NCBI RefSeq assembly: GCF_009765985.1
Contig: NZ_LMUM01000028.1
Coordinates: 287,467-351,466 of the forward strand
Direction of reading: 5' to 3'
From: Acidobacterium sp. S8
Lineage (GTDB): Bacteria; Acidobacteriota; Terriglobia; Terriglobales; Acidobacteriaceae
DNA length: 64,000 bases
Below the pieces are notes generated by a model. The model made no database searches. It was not told the DNA's origin and worked only from the letters and a program-made list of their open reading frames with translations. Shown here piece by piece: positions 54,560 through 62,901 of the stretch. How positions within the stretch are numbered: the stretch's first letter is position 1; each line of letters starts with the position of its first letter. Position numbers and translations under genes: made by a program.

Positions 54560-55009
54560 CTACTCCGGTTGATTCAGGTTGACCCGATGAATAGGGAGAT
54601 CCCAATGGTTCGCAGTCAGCTCCCATCGTCGGTTTTCGTCCCGTTTAAACGCTGCCTGGTCGGGAAAAAGCTGCTTTCCGACCTCCGCCTCGGATTGTCC
54701 AAGTGGCGCGTCGTGCGACGCCCGGGTGATGACGACGCGATAGTCCCAACGTGATTCTTCGCTCGTGTGCAGGCTTGGTGTCCAGACCGTGTAATCGAGC
54801 ACATACCCAAGCTGCTTCTGCCGCTCAAGGATGGCAAGCTGATATTTGCGGAAAATCTGAAGCCACTCGTCCTCGAAGCCATACCGGACTCTGTAAACCC
54901 ATTCCACCGTCTCCGGTTTCGAATGGCTGGTCTGGGCGGCGATAGGGAGCGAAAGAATTCCCAGAAATGAGAGCAAGAAGATGCGCTTAGTGAAAGCAGC
55001 GAATTGCAT
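54560..55009 (-). CDS. Secreted hypothetical protein
   Basis: A 149-residue exported protein with a signal peptide (RIFLLSFLGILSLPIAAQTS) and a mature domain rich in Trp, Tyr and Arg: VEWVYRVRYGFEDEWLQIFR, YVLDYTVWTP and DYRVVITRASHDAPLGQSEA. The pattern recalls the beta-alpha-beta units of dimeric ferredoxin-like proteins. It is 14 bp upstream of the cysteine dioxygenase-rhodanese gene in the same direction. I chose ATG 55009 because a GGAGAG site precedes it. I recognise no function. Confidence 0.7.
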   Translation of the reverse strand: MQFAAFTKRIFLLSFLGILSLPIAAQTSHSKPETVEWVYRVRYGFEDEWLQIFRKYQLAILERQKQLGYVLDYTVWTPSLHTSEESRWDYRVVITRASHDAPLGQSEAEVGKQLFPDQAAFKRDENRRWELTANHWDLPIHRVNLNQPE

Positions 55010-55591
55010 AAGATCTCTCCATAGCTGAACGGTCGCAAACAAAGCGCGGAATTGGATATCTGCCTGTCGACGGACACCACGCGCTAACGATTGCGGATTT
55101 CGGATGAGCTTTGGAGAAGGCGTTTCAGGAATATCTGAGAATGTCGCGGCTCACCCAACGAAAGGCTGGTCGCAGCGACAACAATGGAACAAAGGAAACG
55201 CCATGACTTGACGCTAGCATAGCTCGAAGAATCGGGTCAATGTTTGAGCATCGGCCGGCGCTATGCCTTTGAGCAGATTCCAGCAATTCGCTGCCGGCGC
55301 CCAGCCAGAGGCAATAAGTCAACCGGGTTGATCCGCCCATTGCATTGCCGATCCGTCCGTCTTTGGTCCGCGATAATGACTCATTGGCAGCGGGCTGTCA
55401 CGCAAAAGTCTGAATCGCCGAAAAATTGATGACGCCGCTCCATCCGTGCTTTAACGATCCCCGCGACATCCTTATGGGTAAACCAAGTCGGCATCTGATG
55501 ACCAATTTGTTCGCACACTTGCGATATTTTTTCGCCACGAATGGAAGAGAACGGCGGACAACCTCTATGATTGCAATTGGAGGACTGTCGG
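55010..55591. other. Intergenic region between divergent genes
   Basis: About 580 bp that must hold the promoters of the CDO operon (leftward) and the AhpD-like gene (rightward). A GGAGG site at 55579-55583 belongs to the latter. No intact gene is recognised; a small minus-strand frame at 55125-55340 lacks a clear fold. Confidence 0.4.
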
Positions 55592-56497
55592 ATGGCTACT
55601 GTAAAGCTCTGGACCGATGAGGAGGCCACAGCTGTCCCAGTCGTGAAAGCCGTATTCGACGATATACGCGCTACGCGAAAGTCAGATTTTGTGAATAATT
55701 TCTGGCGCGCTCTCGCGAATCAGCCTGCCATCCTTGAGCGAACGTGGGCAAGTGTCAAACAGGTGATGATTGAGCCCGGAGCGCTCGATCCTCTTACTAA
55801 AGAGCTGGTCTATATAGCGGTATCTATGGCGAATAGCTGCAGCTATTGCGTCCACTCGCACACGGCCTCGGCACGCGCCAAAGGTCTCTCCGATGAGCAA
55901 TATGCTGAATTCCTGGCGGTTCTCGGCATGGCAGCCGAAACGAATGCCCTGGCCAATTCACTGCAGATCCCCGTAGATAAGAGTTCCTTATCGGCTAAAT
56001 CCGGCCGTCGATCCGAAAAGAAAATTCATCTACTGTCATACCTGTGTGCGTCAAACCCAACGGAGCCGTCGTTCTATTGGTCATCGATATGGTGCTGGAT
56101 CTGCTCACGGAGTTTTAATCGCTGGCCAACCGCGCCTGATACCGTCGCGCTTTCATCCGGTTGCCGCAAATCTTCATATCGCACCATCGCCGCGTGTGGT
56201 TCTTGCTGGTGTCTAGAAAGAGCCATCGGCAGGTATCGCTGGCGCAGCAGCGGAGCCGCTCGGCCTGCTCCGACAGAAAGAACTTCTCTCCCTCTTGCGC
56301 CAGCAGCCACAATGGAGCAGATAGTTCTTCCCGCTTCGGCCAACTCCACGCCAAGCGCCTCCCATCGTCGCCCAGCAGCCGTGCCGCGTTGGCACGATGG
56401 AAATACTTTTGCAGCAAATGAACCTCATGCTTCCGCAGTTCTTCCTCGGTCAGTAACGCGTAACCCACGCCGGCTAAGGCCTCGCGCAACTCCTTAA
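55592..56497 (+). CDS. Carboxymuconolactone decarboxylase / AhpD-like protein with run-on C-terminus
   Basis: The first about 130 residues are a complete AhpD-like peroxidase-related domain: PVVKAVFDDIRATR, a long helix, then SMANSCSYCVHSHTASA with the redox CxxC, ending near ANSLQIPVD. This matches the normal end of the family. The frame then stays open for about 165 further residues, which are the antisense of the CGNR gene (56115-56732) and have no protein-like pattern. The usual stop was probably lost by a small deletion or base change near 55985. ATG 55592 is preceded by GGAGG. The 5' part is well formed; the 3' part is probably meaningless. Confidence 0.8.
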   Translation: MATVKLWTDEEATAVPVVKAVFDDIRATRKSDFVNNFWRALANQPAILERTWASVKQVMIEPGALDPLTKELVYIAVSMANSCSYCVHSHTASARAKGLSDEQYAEFLAVLGMAAETNALANSLQIPVDKSSLSAKSGRRSEKKIHLLSYLCASNPTEPSFYWSSIWCWICSRSFNRWPTAPDTVALSSGCRKSSYRTIAACGSCWCLERAIGRYRWRSSGAARPAPTERTSLPLAPAATMEQIVLPASANSTPSASHRRPAAVPRWHDGNTFAANEPHASAVLPRSVTRNPRRLRPRATP

Positions 56498-56732
56498 CCT
56501 GCTCGAGAACTCGTCGGCGCTCTGCTTCCACACCTGCCGCTCTTCTCAGCCTGCGAATCTGCTCCGCGGTGAGCAGCCCGGCCTGCTGGACAAAGCGTAG
56601 CAGATCGTCATAGCTCACCAGCAGTTCATCCGGCCCGCTCTCGCGGAAGCGGTTATCGAGCGTATTCACCAAGTCCAGGGCCGTGTTTCCGGCCAGCAGC
56701 TGAAATTCTTTGACTGGCTTGTGAGGCTTCAT
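56115..56732 (-). CDS. CGNR zinc-finger regulator (DUF1470/ABATE)
   Basis: A 205-residue regulator. The N-terminal stress-type domain (LLAGNTALDLVNTLDNRF) and helical middle are followed by the C-terminal zinc finger: CCASDTCRWLFLDTSKNHTR and RWCDMKICGNRMKARRYQA, with the CGNR signature. Proteins of this family are thought to be transcription regulators. It is divergent from the EamA-type transporter (72 bp between starts). Its 3' half is antisense to the run-on tail of the AhpD-like gene. Confidence 0.9.
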   Translation of the reverse strand: MKPHKPVKEFQLLAGNTALDLVNTLDNRFRESGPDELLVSYDDLLRFVQQAGLLTAEQIRRLRRAAGVEAERRRVLEQVKELREALAGVGYALLTEEELRKHEVHLLQKYFHRANAARLLGDDGRRLAWSWPKREELSAPLWLLAQEGEKFFLSEQAERLRCCASDTCRWLFLDTSKNHTRRWCDMKICGNRMKARRYQARLASD

Positions 56733-56784
56733 AACATCTAACCCCCTAAACTTATTTTACAGGTGAAGAAACTCCAAGTATAGT

Positions 56785-56815
56785 TATAACCATCTATAGA
56801 GCATATGGTGGTTAT
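56785..56815. promoter_or_regulatory. Possible operator at the CGNR/EamA divergent promoter
   Basis: TATAACCA at 56785-56792 and TGGTTATA at 56808-56815 are inverted 8-bp arms that flank the EamA start codon (56805). They may bind the CGNR regulator. Confidence 0.3.
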
Positions 56816-57700
56816 ATTGGTCACAGCCCCGGTCACCCGCAGGCGCATTGACATCCGGATCATCTTGGCGTTCCTCGCCATTTACGTCATCTGGGGATCG
56901 ACCTTCCTGGCCATCCGCACCGCCGTGCTGCTGGTACCGCCATGGTTTTCGGCTGGGATCAGGTTTTTTACTGCCGGCGTTATCCTTTACGTCTTCGTTC
57001 GTCTGCGAGGCGCCGAAGCTCCATCGCTGCGCGAGTGGCGAAGCCTCGCCATCATCGGCTTTCTGATGTTTTCCGTCACTTACGGAGCGCTCTTTTGGAG
57101 CGAGCAATACGTCCCTTCGGGGATCACCTCCGTACTCGAATCCACCTTGCCACTTCTCACCGTTCTGTTCGAAGTCTTTGTCTTCCGCCAACAAAGGTTT
57201 CGCTGGCGTGTCATGTTCGCCGTCACAATCGGATTCGCCGGAGTCGCGCTCATGCTGCTCCGCGATGGTGGTCCGGGCTTGCCCATTCTTCCCTGCTTCA
57301 TCATTCTCGCTGGCTCCGCGGCCTGGTCGCTTGGCTCGGTGCTCACCAAAGCCCTGTCGCTACCGCGATCTCGTACCGTCACCGCCGCAGCTGAGATGAT
57401 GCTCGGCGGCTAATTCTCTCCGCAGTTGCAGGCGAATTGCGCCCTTTTCCCGCGTTTCCGGCCAAAGCCATTTTTTCGCTGGTTTATCTCATCACCGCAG
57501 GATCGCTCATCGGTTTCACCGCCTTTGTCTGGCTGTTGGGCCGTATGCCCGCCAGTAAAGTTGCTAGCCATGCCTATGTGAATCCAATCGTGGCCCTTGC
57601 CCTCGGTCACTTCCTCGCATCGGAGCAGCTCACCCTCCGAACTCTGTTCGGGGCGGCCCTGGTCATAAGTAGCGTCTTTCTCACCATGAGGCGAGAATGA
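56805..57700 (+). pseudogene. EamA/DMT-family transporter with a frameshift
   Basis: A ten-helix drug/metabolite transporter of about 300 residues, interrupted once. The first part (56805-57413) carries the first EamA repeat (LAIYVIWGSTFLAIRTAVLL and ALFWSEQYVPSGITSVLEST) and ends at a stop after AAAEMMLGG. Inserting one C in GGCGGCTAATT near 57411 turns this into GGLILSAVAGEL and joins the second repeat (SLIGFTAFVWLLGRMPASKV, YVNPIVALALGHFLASEQLT), ending at 57700. So one base seems to be missing. It may be a recent mutation or a sequence error. The CGNR regulator is divergent. Confidence 0.85.
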
Positions 57701-57747
57701 GCGCTCACAATGCATCTTTTTGAATACGAATGCATACCCGGCTCAGA

Positions 57748-60700
57748 TCAAAAAATAATTTTCAATCCAAATTGTGTATTGAAAGGCTCTCCTGGCCCAA
57801 TGCCCGGGGCACCGTTGTAATCGCCAATCGTGTCGGAAATGATACCGAAGCCATCGCCGACTGTATTCGAGGGTGGAGCAAGATTCTTGCGATTGAAGAC
57901 GTTAAATAGCTCCGCGCGGAACTGGATTTTGACCCATTCTCCGATGTTGCCTGTCTTGAAAACGGAGAGGTCAACATCCTCAAATCCCTGCCCAAAGAGT
58001 TGATTGCGCCTTGAAGTTCCGACGAACGTGCCCGCCGGCCCATCTGCAAAGGCAGCAGGATTGACCCAGGTTACCTGCTGATCCGCGAACTTGTGACTAA
58101 CGCCCGCATAAGGATCACGCAGTACCTGTACCGCACGCTGGTAGCCCTCGCCTGTTCCTGAGTTGTCGCTGGAACTCAGTACAGAAAACGGCTCTCCGCC
58201 ATGAAGTGAGACAAGACTGTTTACCTGCCAGCCATGCGAAAGCCAATGTGGTCCGGAAGATAATCCGGGCACATCGTAGATGAAATAGGCACTGAAAGTG
58301 TTTCTGACGTCGTAGTCACTGTTGCCATAATCTCCCTGAATATTCGTGCTGTCTTGTGGAAGCACGTTGCGCCATTGAGTGCCTTCATCCAGGCTATGGC
58401 CCCATGTATAGGAGGCTTGAGAACTAAGCCCATGCCAACTCCTCAGACGCACTACGGCTTGCAGCGCGTTGTAATTGGAGTTGCCGGCGCTGGCCGCCTC
58501 GTTAATAGCGCCGTAGTTTGGAAATGCAGAATAGTAGGGCCGACTGATCTGTTGGGTATACGCATCTACATTTGCTCCTGCAGAATTGAACGCCGGTTGA
58601 TTGATGTCCCGCAATAAAATCAGCTTCCTGCCTGCACTTCCCACATAACCAAGCTGCGTAACTACTTTCGACCCGAAGCTCTTCTGGATATTCAAGCTGT
58701 AATTCACATCGTGAGGATTGCGGAGATTTTGATCTACGGAGAAGAGTCCGCACGGGCTGACATTATCAGATGTGACGATGCAAGCGGTTTCGGGATCGAC
58801 GCCCGTTGGAGCGAGCAATTGGTCAGGCACGATCACTTGCGTTGGAATACCAAGTGTCAGGACAGGACTTGGGCCTGCCGGATTTCCCTGCAAACCAACG
58901 GCTCCGCCATTGCCAGGGTTCTGGGACAAGAAGATATTCAGATTTGGAGTATCAAAAAACAGTCCGACTCCGCCCCGAATCACTGTGTTGCCATTGTCCT
59001 CTGGCTGCCAGGCAAAACCTAAACGCGGGCTCAGACTAATATAGTCCGCTGGATAAACCGAACCGATACCAGCGCCTTGAAAGACAATACCACCCTTGTC
59101 CGGAACAAAAACCGAGAGGTCCTTGGTGTCATTGTGCAGCGGACCCTCGTAGTCATACCGAATGCCATAGTTCAGGTTGAACTTATGAGAAAGCTGCCAC
59201 GCATCCTGGCCGAAGAGAGCAAACGTGTTTACGAACACCTGACGCTCTGGATCTCCACGGGCAATCGTACCTCGATCAAGATATCCGCCGAGAAAATCCG
59301 CCAGGATAAGAGTATTGGTGTCCGCATTCAAGTCACTTGGAGTTGGCGCAGTTGCCCACGGTCCACGCTGGCCGGAGAAGGTAAATGTGCCACGTTGATT
59401 TGTGTGATAGAACTCGTCCAACTGCACTTGGCGAAATTCGCCGCCAAACCGGAATTGATGCGCGCCGACCGTCCATGAAAGTGCGTCCGTTATGTGGCCA
59501 GTGATATCGTTACGGCCCAGCGGCGGAGTAAGTCCGACTTCTCCAAGTTGCGAAGTCGCCTGCTGACCGAGCTTGATTTCGGGCGCTCCAAGAATGCTAG
59601 CGCCAGTATTGAAGCCGAGTGCAATTGGATCGAAATCGGTATTGAAATCCAGAAATACCTGATTAAAGTAATTCACACCGACAAGAACCTGATTTGTAAT
59701 CGTAGGTGAGAGTTGTGAGTTCACAACGATCGCATAGTTCTGAACATGTGTCGGTGCGGTCTGATAATACCACTGCAGTTGCGAGCCAACCGGAGCCGCG
59801 GAGTTTCCCTCACCTGAAAACCAGTGAAATGAAATACTGTTGTGATCGTTGATGTTGTAATCCGCTTTGATGATGCCGTTGTAGCTATAGCCATCCTCCG
59901 GATCGGAGCTGCTGTAATTGTTTGGAGATGCTGGTCCGTTGAGTGCGTTTGCTGGCCAAAGCGTGTTCAGCAGCGCTTGGGTGGCAGTATTGATCGGCAC
60001 ATTGTGCTCAGTGAGTAGAGCAGAAGCCTGTGCCTGGTAGGCGAGGGAAGGTTGCGTGGACCTGCCTGAAAGTCCTATGACAAACCTCTGCTTCTCAAAA
60101 GCTCCAAAGAAAAACAACTTGTCGCGAAGGATCGGGCCGCCGAAAGATCCGCCGACGTTATAGTTGCGAACTTTCTGTTTCGTGTCCTGGAATGGAGAGC
60201 CCGCTCCGAAGAACTCGTTCCGGTTGAAGTAATATGCGGTGCCATGGAATTGATTTGTGCCTGACTTTAGGCCGAGGTTGACCGTGCCACCAGGATTGCG
60301 CCCCGCTTCCGGAGCGGACTGCGTTTGCACGGAAAAAGACTCGACCGCATCGACGGGCATTATCACACCGGCTATACCTGAGACACCACTTTGATTCACA
60401 GCTGGGATGTTGTGCCAAGCGTCATTGTTATCTACACCGTCGATCTGCCAGTTGATTTGATTGGTTCGAGTACCGTTCAGGGAACCGTCTGTGCCATTCG
60501 CCGAGTACCCTGCAAAACCAGGCGTCAGTGCAAGCAGTTGAGTAAAGTCTCTGCCATTTAGCGGAATATCCTGCACCGACCGTTCTGCAATTGTGCTGGT
60601 CTGCGTAGGAGACGTCGTATCCAGAGCCAGAGTGGAAGCAGATACTTCTACTGTCGTATTTTGCGAGGCGGGGGAAAGCTTGACTGGCAGGCTATAGACC

Positions 60701-61017
60701 GCCCCCGCCGATACGGGGACCCTGTTCGTCTTCACCGTTTCAAAACCTGGCGCTGAAACAGTGATGGTATAGCTGCCCAGCGGTAGGTCCTGGAAAGTGA
60801 ATTCGCCTGCACTGGAAGAAACGGTTTGATGCAATTGCCCGGTGCCATCATTAACTGCCTGCACACTAGCACTAGAGACGGTTGCTCCTGAAGCATCCGT
60901 CACGATGCCACTGATTCCACCTCGAAATGTTTGCGCGTTTACTGGGAATGCCCAAATCGCGAACACTGCGACAGTGATAGTAATGTCCCGCAACCATTGC
61001 GTCATTCGTAAGTGCAT
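57748..61017 (-). CDS. TonB-dependent receptor, Oar-like
   Basis: A 1089-residue outer-membrane receptor. The signal peptide is at about 1-29 (ending FPVNAQT), a carboxypeptidase-regulatory domain at 32-112 (GGISGIVTDASGATVSSASV), a plug at about 120-240 (RSVQDIPLNGRDFTQLLALT and WQIDGVDNND), then a long beta-barrel with LNYGIRYDYEGPLH, VKIQFRAELFNVFNRKNL and a final TQFGLKIIF. CGGAGG precedes the ATG. It is probably an uptake receptor for a sugar or peptide, given the SMP-30 lactonase and GH36-like genes on the other side of a 988-bp divergent region. Confidence 0.93.
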   Translation of the reverse strand: MHLRMTQWLRDITITVAVFAIWAFPVNAQTFRGGISGIVTDASGATVSSASVQAVNDGTGQLHQTVSSSAGEFTFQDLPLGSYTITVSAPGFETVKTNRVPVSAGAVYSLPVKLSPASQNTTVEVSASTLALDTTSPTQTSTIAERSVQDIPLNGRDFTQLLALTPGFAGYSANGTDGSLNGTRTNQINWQIDGVDNNDAWHNIPAVNQSGVSGIAGVIMPVDAVESFSVQTQSAPEAGRNPGGTVNLGLKSGTNQFHGTAYYFNRNEFFGAGSPFQDTKQKVRNYNVGGSFGGPILRDKLFFFGAFEKQRFVIGLSGRSTQPSLAYQAQASALLTEHNVPINTATQALLNTLWPANALNGPASPNNYSSSDPEDGYSYNGIIKADYNINDHNSISFHWFSGEGNSAAPVGSQLQWYYQTAPTHVQNYAIVVNSQLSPTITNQVLVGVNYFNQVFLDFNTDFDPIALGFNTGASILGAPEIKLGQQATSQLGEVGLTPPLGRNDITGHITDALSWTVGAHQFRFGGEFRQVQLDEFYHTNQRGTFTFSGQRGPWATAPTPSDLNADTNTLILADFLGGYLDRGTIARGDPERQVFVNTFALFGQDAWQLSHKFNLNYGIRYDYEGPLHNDTKDLSVFVPDKGGIVFQGAGIGSVYPADYISLSPRLGFAWQPEDNGNTVIRGGVGLFFDTPNLNIFLSQNPGNGGAVGLQGNPAGPSPVLTLGIPTQVIVPDQLLAPTGVDPETACIVTSDNVSPCGLFSVDQNLRNPHDVNYSLNIQKSFGSKVVTQLGYVGSAGRKLILLRDINQPAFNSAGANVDAYTQQISRPYYSAFPNYGAINEAASAGNSNYNALQAVVRLRSWHGLSSQASYTWGHSLDEGTQWRNVLPQDSTNIQGDYGNSDYDVRNTFSAYFIYDVPGLSSGPHWLSHGWQVNSLVSLHGGEPFSVLSSSDNSGTGEGYQRAVQVLRDPYAGVSHKFADQQVTWVNPAAFADGPAGTFVGTSRRNQLFGQGFEDVDLSVFKTGNIGEWVKIQFRAELFNVFNRKNLAPPSNTVGDGFGIISDTIGDYNGAPGIGPGEPFNTQFGLKIIF

Positions 61018-62005
61018 TTTCTGACCTCCGTAAAAATGAGAAAAGATCTCTGGCTAGTCACCCTACTCAGATCGTCATTTTCTGAGCAAAGCTAAGCGTC
61101 AGACGCTGTCCAGAGGCCGGGCTCATGCCAGATACTCAGGCTTGGACAGAGAAGAAACATCGCCGAAAACAGACTCTTTGACCTTGCAAAGCAGACTCGA
61201 ATGACGACGAATACATGTAGTCTCCGACGTATAGCAAAACAATGCACAGCGAGGAAGATACGCAACCCAAATGCTGGAAAAAAATTAGAACGATTTCAAG
61301 AAACGCACTGGGCAGGTCTTATGCGAGACGAAGACAACAGGAAAGGCGGGATGTAACTTGCTTCAACATTGTCCGAAATTCAAAATAACGCAACTGCGCT
61401 TCGTTTTGCAATACAAACCAGAAATTGCTCGCGGGCTTCGATGCGATAACAGGATCGAAACGTAGCTCACGGATATCACCTAACTTCCGAATTCGGCCCT
61501 CTGTTCACGATCACACTGCCCCAGTTGATATGCAGTAGCGAAATGCCAAGAAATAGAGGGGTTTGTTCGCCAAGGAAGCACAAAACTGCCTCCTGCGGCC
61601 GGAGAATGAATGATCCTAAATAAAGAGAACAATGCGCCTGTCTTAGGTAGGAAAATGAGGGAGAATCCGGGAGCGTAGGTTGAGTCAGGGCGCCACACAG
61701 GATCAAGACGACCAGAAAACGCGGAAGATTCGCATTGCGTTCCCACTGAATCCTACCTTGCACGAATCGACTTCCTTGCCTTGGAAACCGAGAACTCGGT
61801 TCCCGCGCTGGTTGCTCTCGCGCCCACACGTTACGGAAGCGGCGACCGAGCGTATAGACCGGGACGACATCGTTGCCGACCTCGTTCGAGATCAGGATCC
61901 CCTTGCGGGTATTTTCCGTCAAACTATTTGCCACAATTCCAATTGGTATGATAGGTTAACACCCCTAAAGCATATCAATCACTAATTGCATGAACGGGGC
62001 AAGGC
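61018..62005. other. Long divergent intergenic region
   Basis: 988 bp between the TonB receptor (leftward) and the SMP-30 gene (rightward). The two largest open frames (61476-61934 minus and 61680-61985 plus) overlap antisense and show no recognised domain or start signal. CCAATTGG at 61938-61945 and a GGTTAAC nearby could form part of a control site for the SMP-30 operon. Confidence 0.4.
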
Positions 62006-62884
62006 ATGAGTTGGGGTGAAATTGAATGTGTGCAGCAGGCGAATGCACTCTTGGGCGAAGGACCCACGTGGAGCAGCGCTGAAGACGTGCTTTATTGGGT
62101 GGACATCAAACGGCCTGCAATCTTTCGTTGGGATCCTATGCGTGGCCAAACGGGCCTCTGGCCGATGCCTCGACCAGTAGGGTTCGCTTCACCGACGCAA
62201 TCCGGCGGCATGGTATTCGGAGACACCGAAGGATTGGGTTTTCTCGATCTCCAGACGGGAGAGGTCACACGCATCGGTGATCCTGAAAACCATCTTCCCC
62301 AGAACCGCTTCAATGATGGGAAAGTTGATCGCAGTGGCCGCGTCTGGGCAGGCACCATGAACGAGAAAGGCCCCGAGCCCACTGGAAGTCTCTATCGGCT
62401 CGATCCAGATGGCTCTATCAACCAAACGGCAACTGGGTTTGTATGTTCCAACGGATTAGGTTGGAGTCCCGACAATCGCACCATGTATTTTACCGATTCC
62501 ATGGTCCGCACTATCTGGTCCTACGAATTCGATCTGGCGACTGGAACGCTCGGGGAGCGTCGAGTATTCGCTACATTGGCAGCGACTGACGGCTTTCCGG
62601 ATGGACTGACCGTCGACAGCGAGGGTTTCGTCTGGTCTGCTGTCTGGGACGGTTGGCGCATCCTCCGCTATGCGCCCGACGGCACCATCGAGCGCACAAT
62701 ACGCATGCCAGTGCAGAGGCCGAGCAGTTGCATGTTCGGCGGCCTCGACCTGAAAACGTTATATATCACCTCGGCTTGCGTGGAGCTTGGCTGGAATGCG
62801 CTGAAGAACGGACCGCTCGCGGGCTCGCTTTTTGCCCTTTCGACGGATGTAGCTGGCCTGCCGGAAGTGCCCTTCGGCGGATGA
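62006..62884 (+). CDS. SMP-30/gluconolactonase-family lactonase
   Basis: A 292-residue six-bladed beta-propeller that would hydrolyse a sugar acid lactone, acting in the cytoplasm (no signal peptide). Metal-site residues are visible: Glu18 (LLGEGP), Asn149 (CSNGLGWS) and Asp199 (GFPDGLTV), with Asn103 (RFNDG) close by. The layout VWAGTMNEKGPEPTGSLYRL and TMYFTDSMVRTIWSYEFD is typical of the family. It is followed 17 bp later by the Tat-exported GH36-like gene, suggesting an operon for sugar breakdown. The ribosome site is weak (AAGG). Confidence 0.92.
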   Translation: MSWGEIECVQQANALLGEGPTWSSAEDVLYWVDIKRPAIFRWDPMRGQTGLWPMPRPVGFASPTQSGGMVFGDTEGLGFLDLQTGEVTRIGDPENHLPQNRFNDGKVDRSGRVWAGTMNEKGPEPTGSLYRLDPDGSINQTATGFVCSNGLGWSPDNRTMYFTDSMVRTIWSYEFDLATGTLGERRVFATLAATDGFPDGLTVDSEGFVWSAVWDGWRILRYAPDGTIERTIRMPVQRPSSCMFGGLDLKTLYITSACVELGWNALKNGPLAGSLFALSTDVAGLPEVPFGG

Positions 62885-62901
62885 ATGGACGAGGAGACAA
62901 A

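Noticed and set aside
61476-61934. 152-codon minus-strand frame in the long divergent region
   Set aside because: There is no ribosome site, no recognised domain, and a competing plus-strand frame overlaps it.
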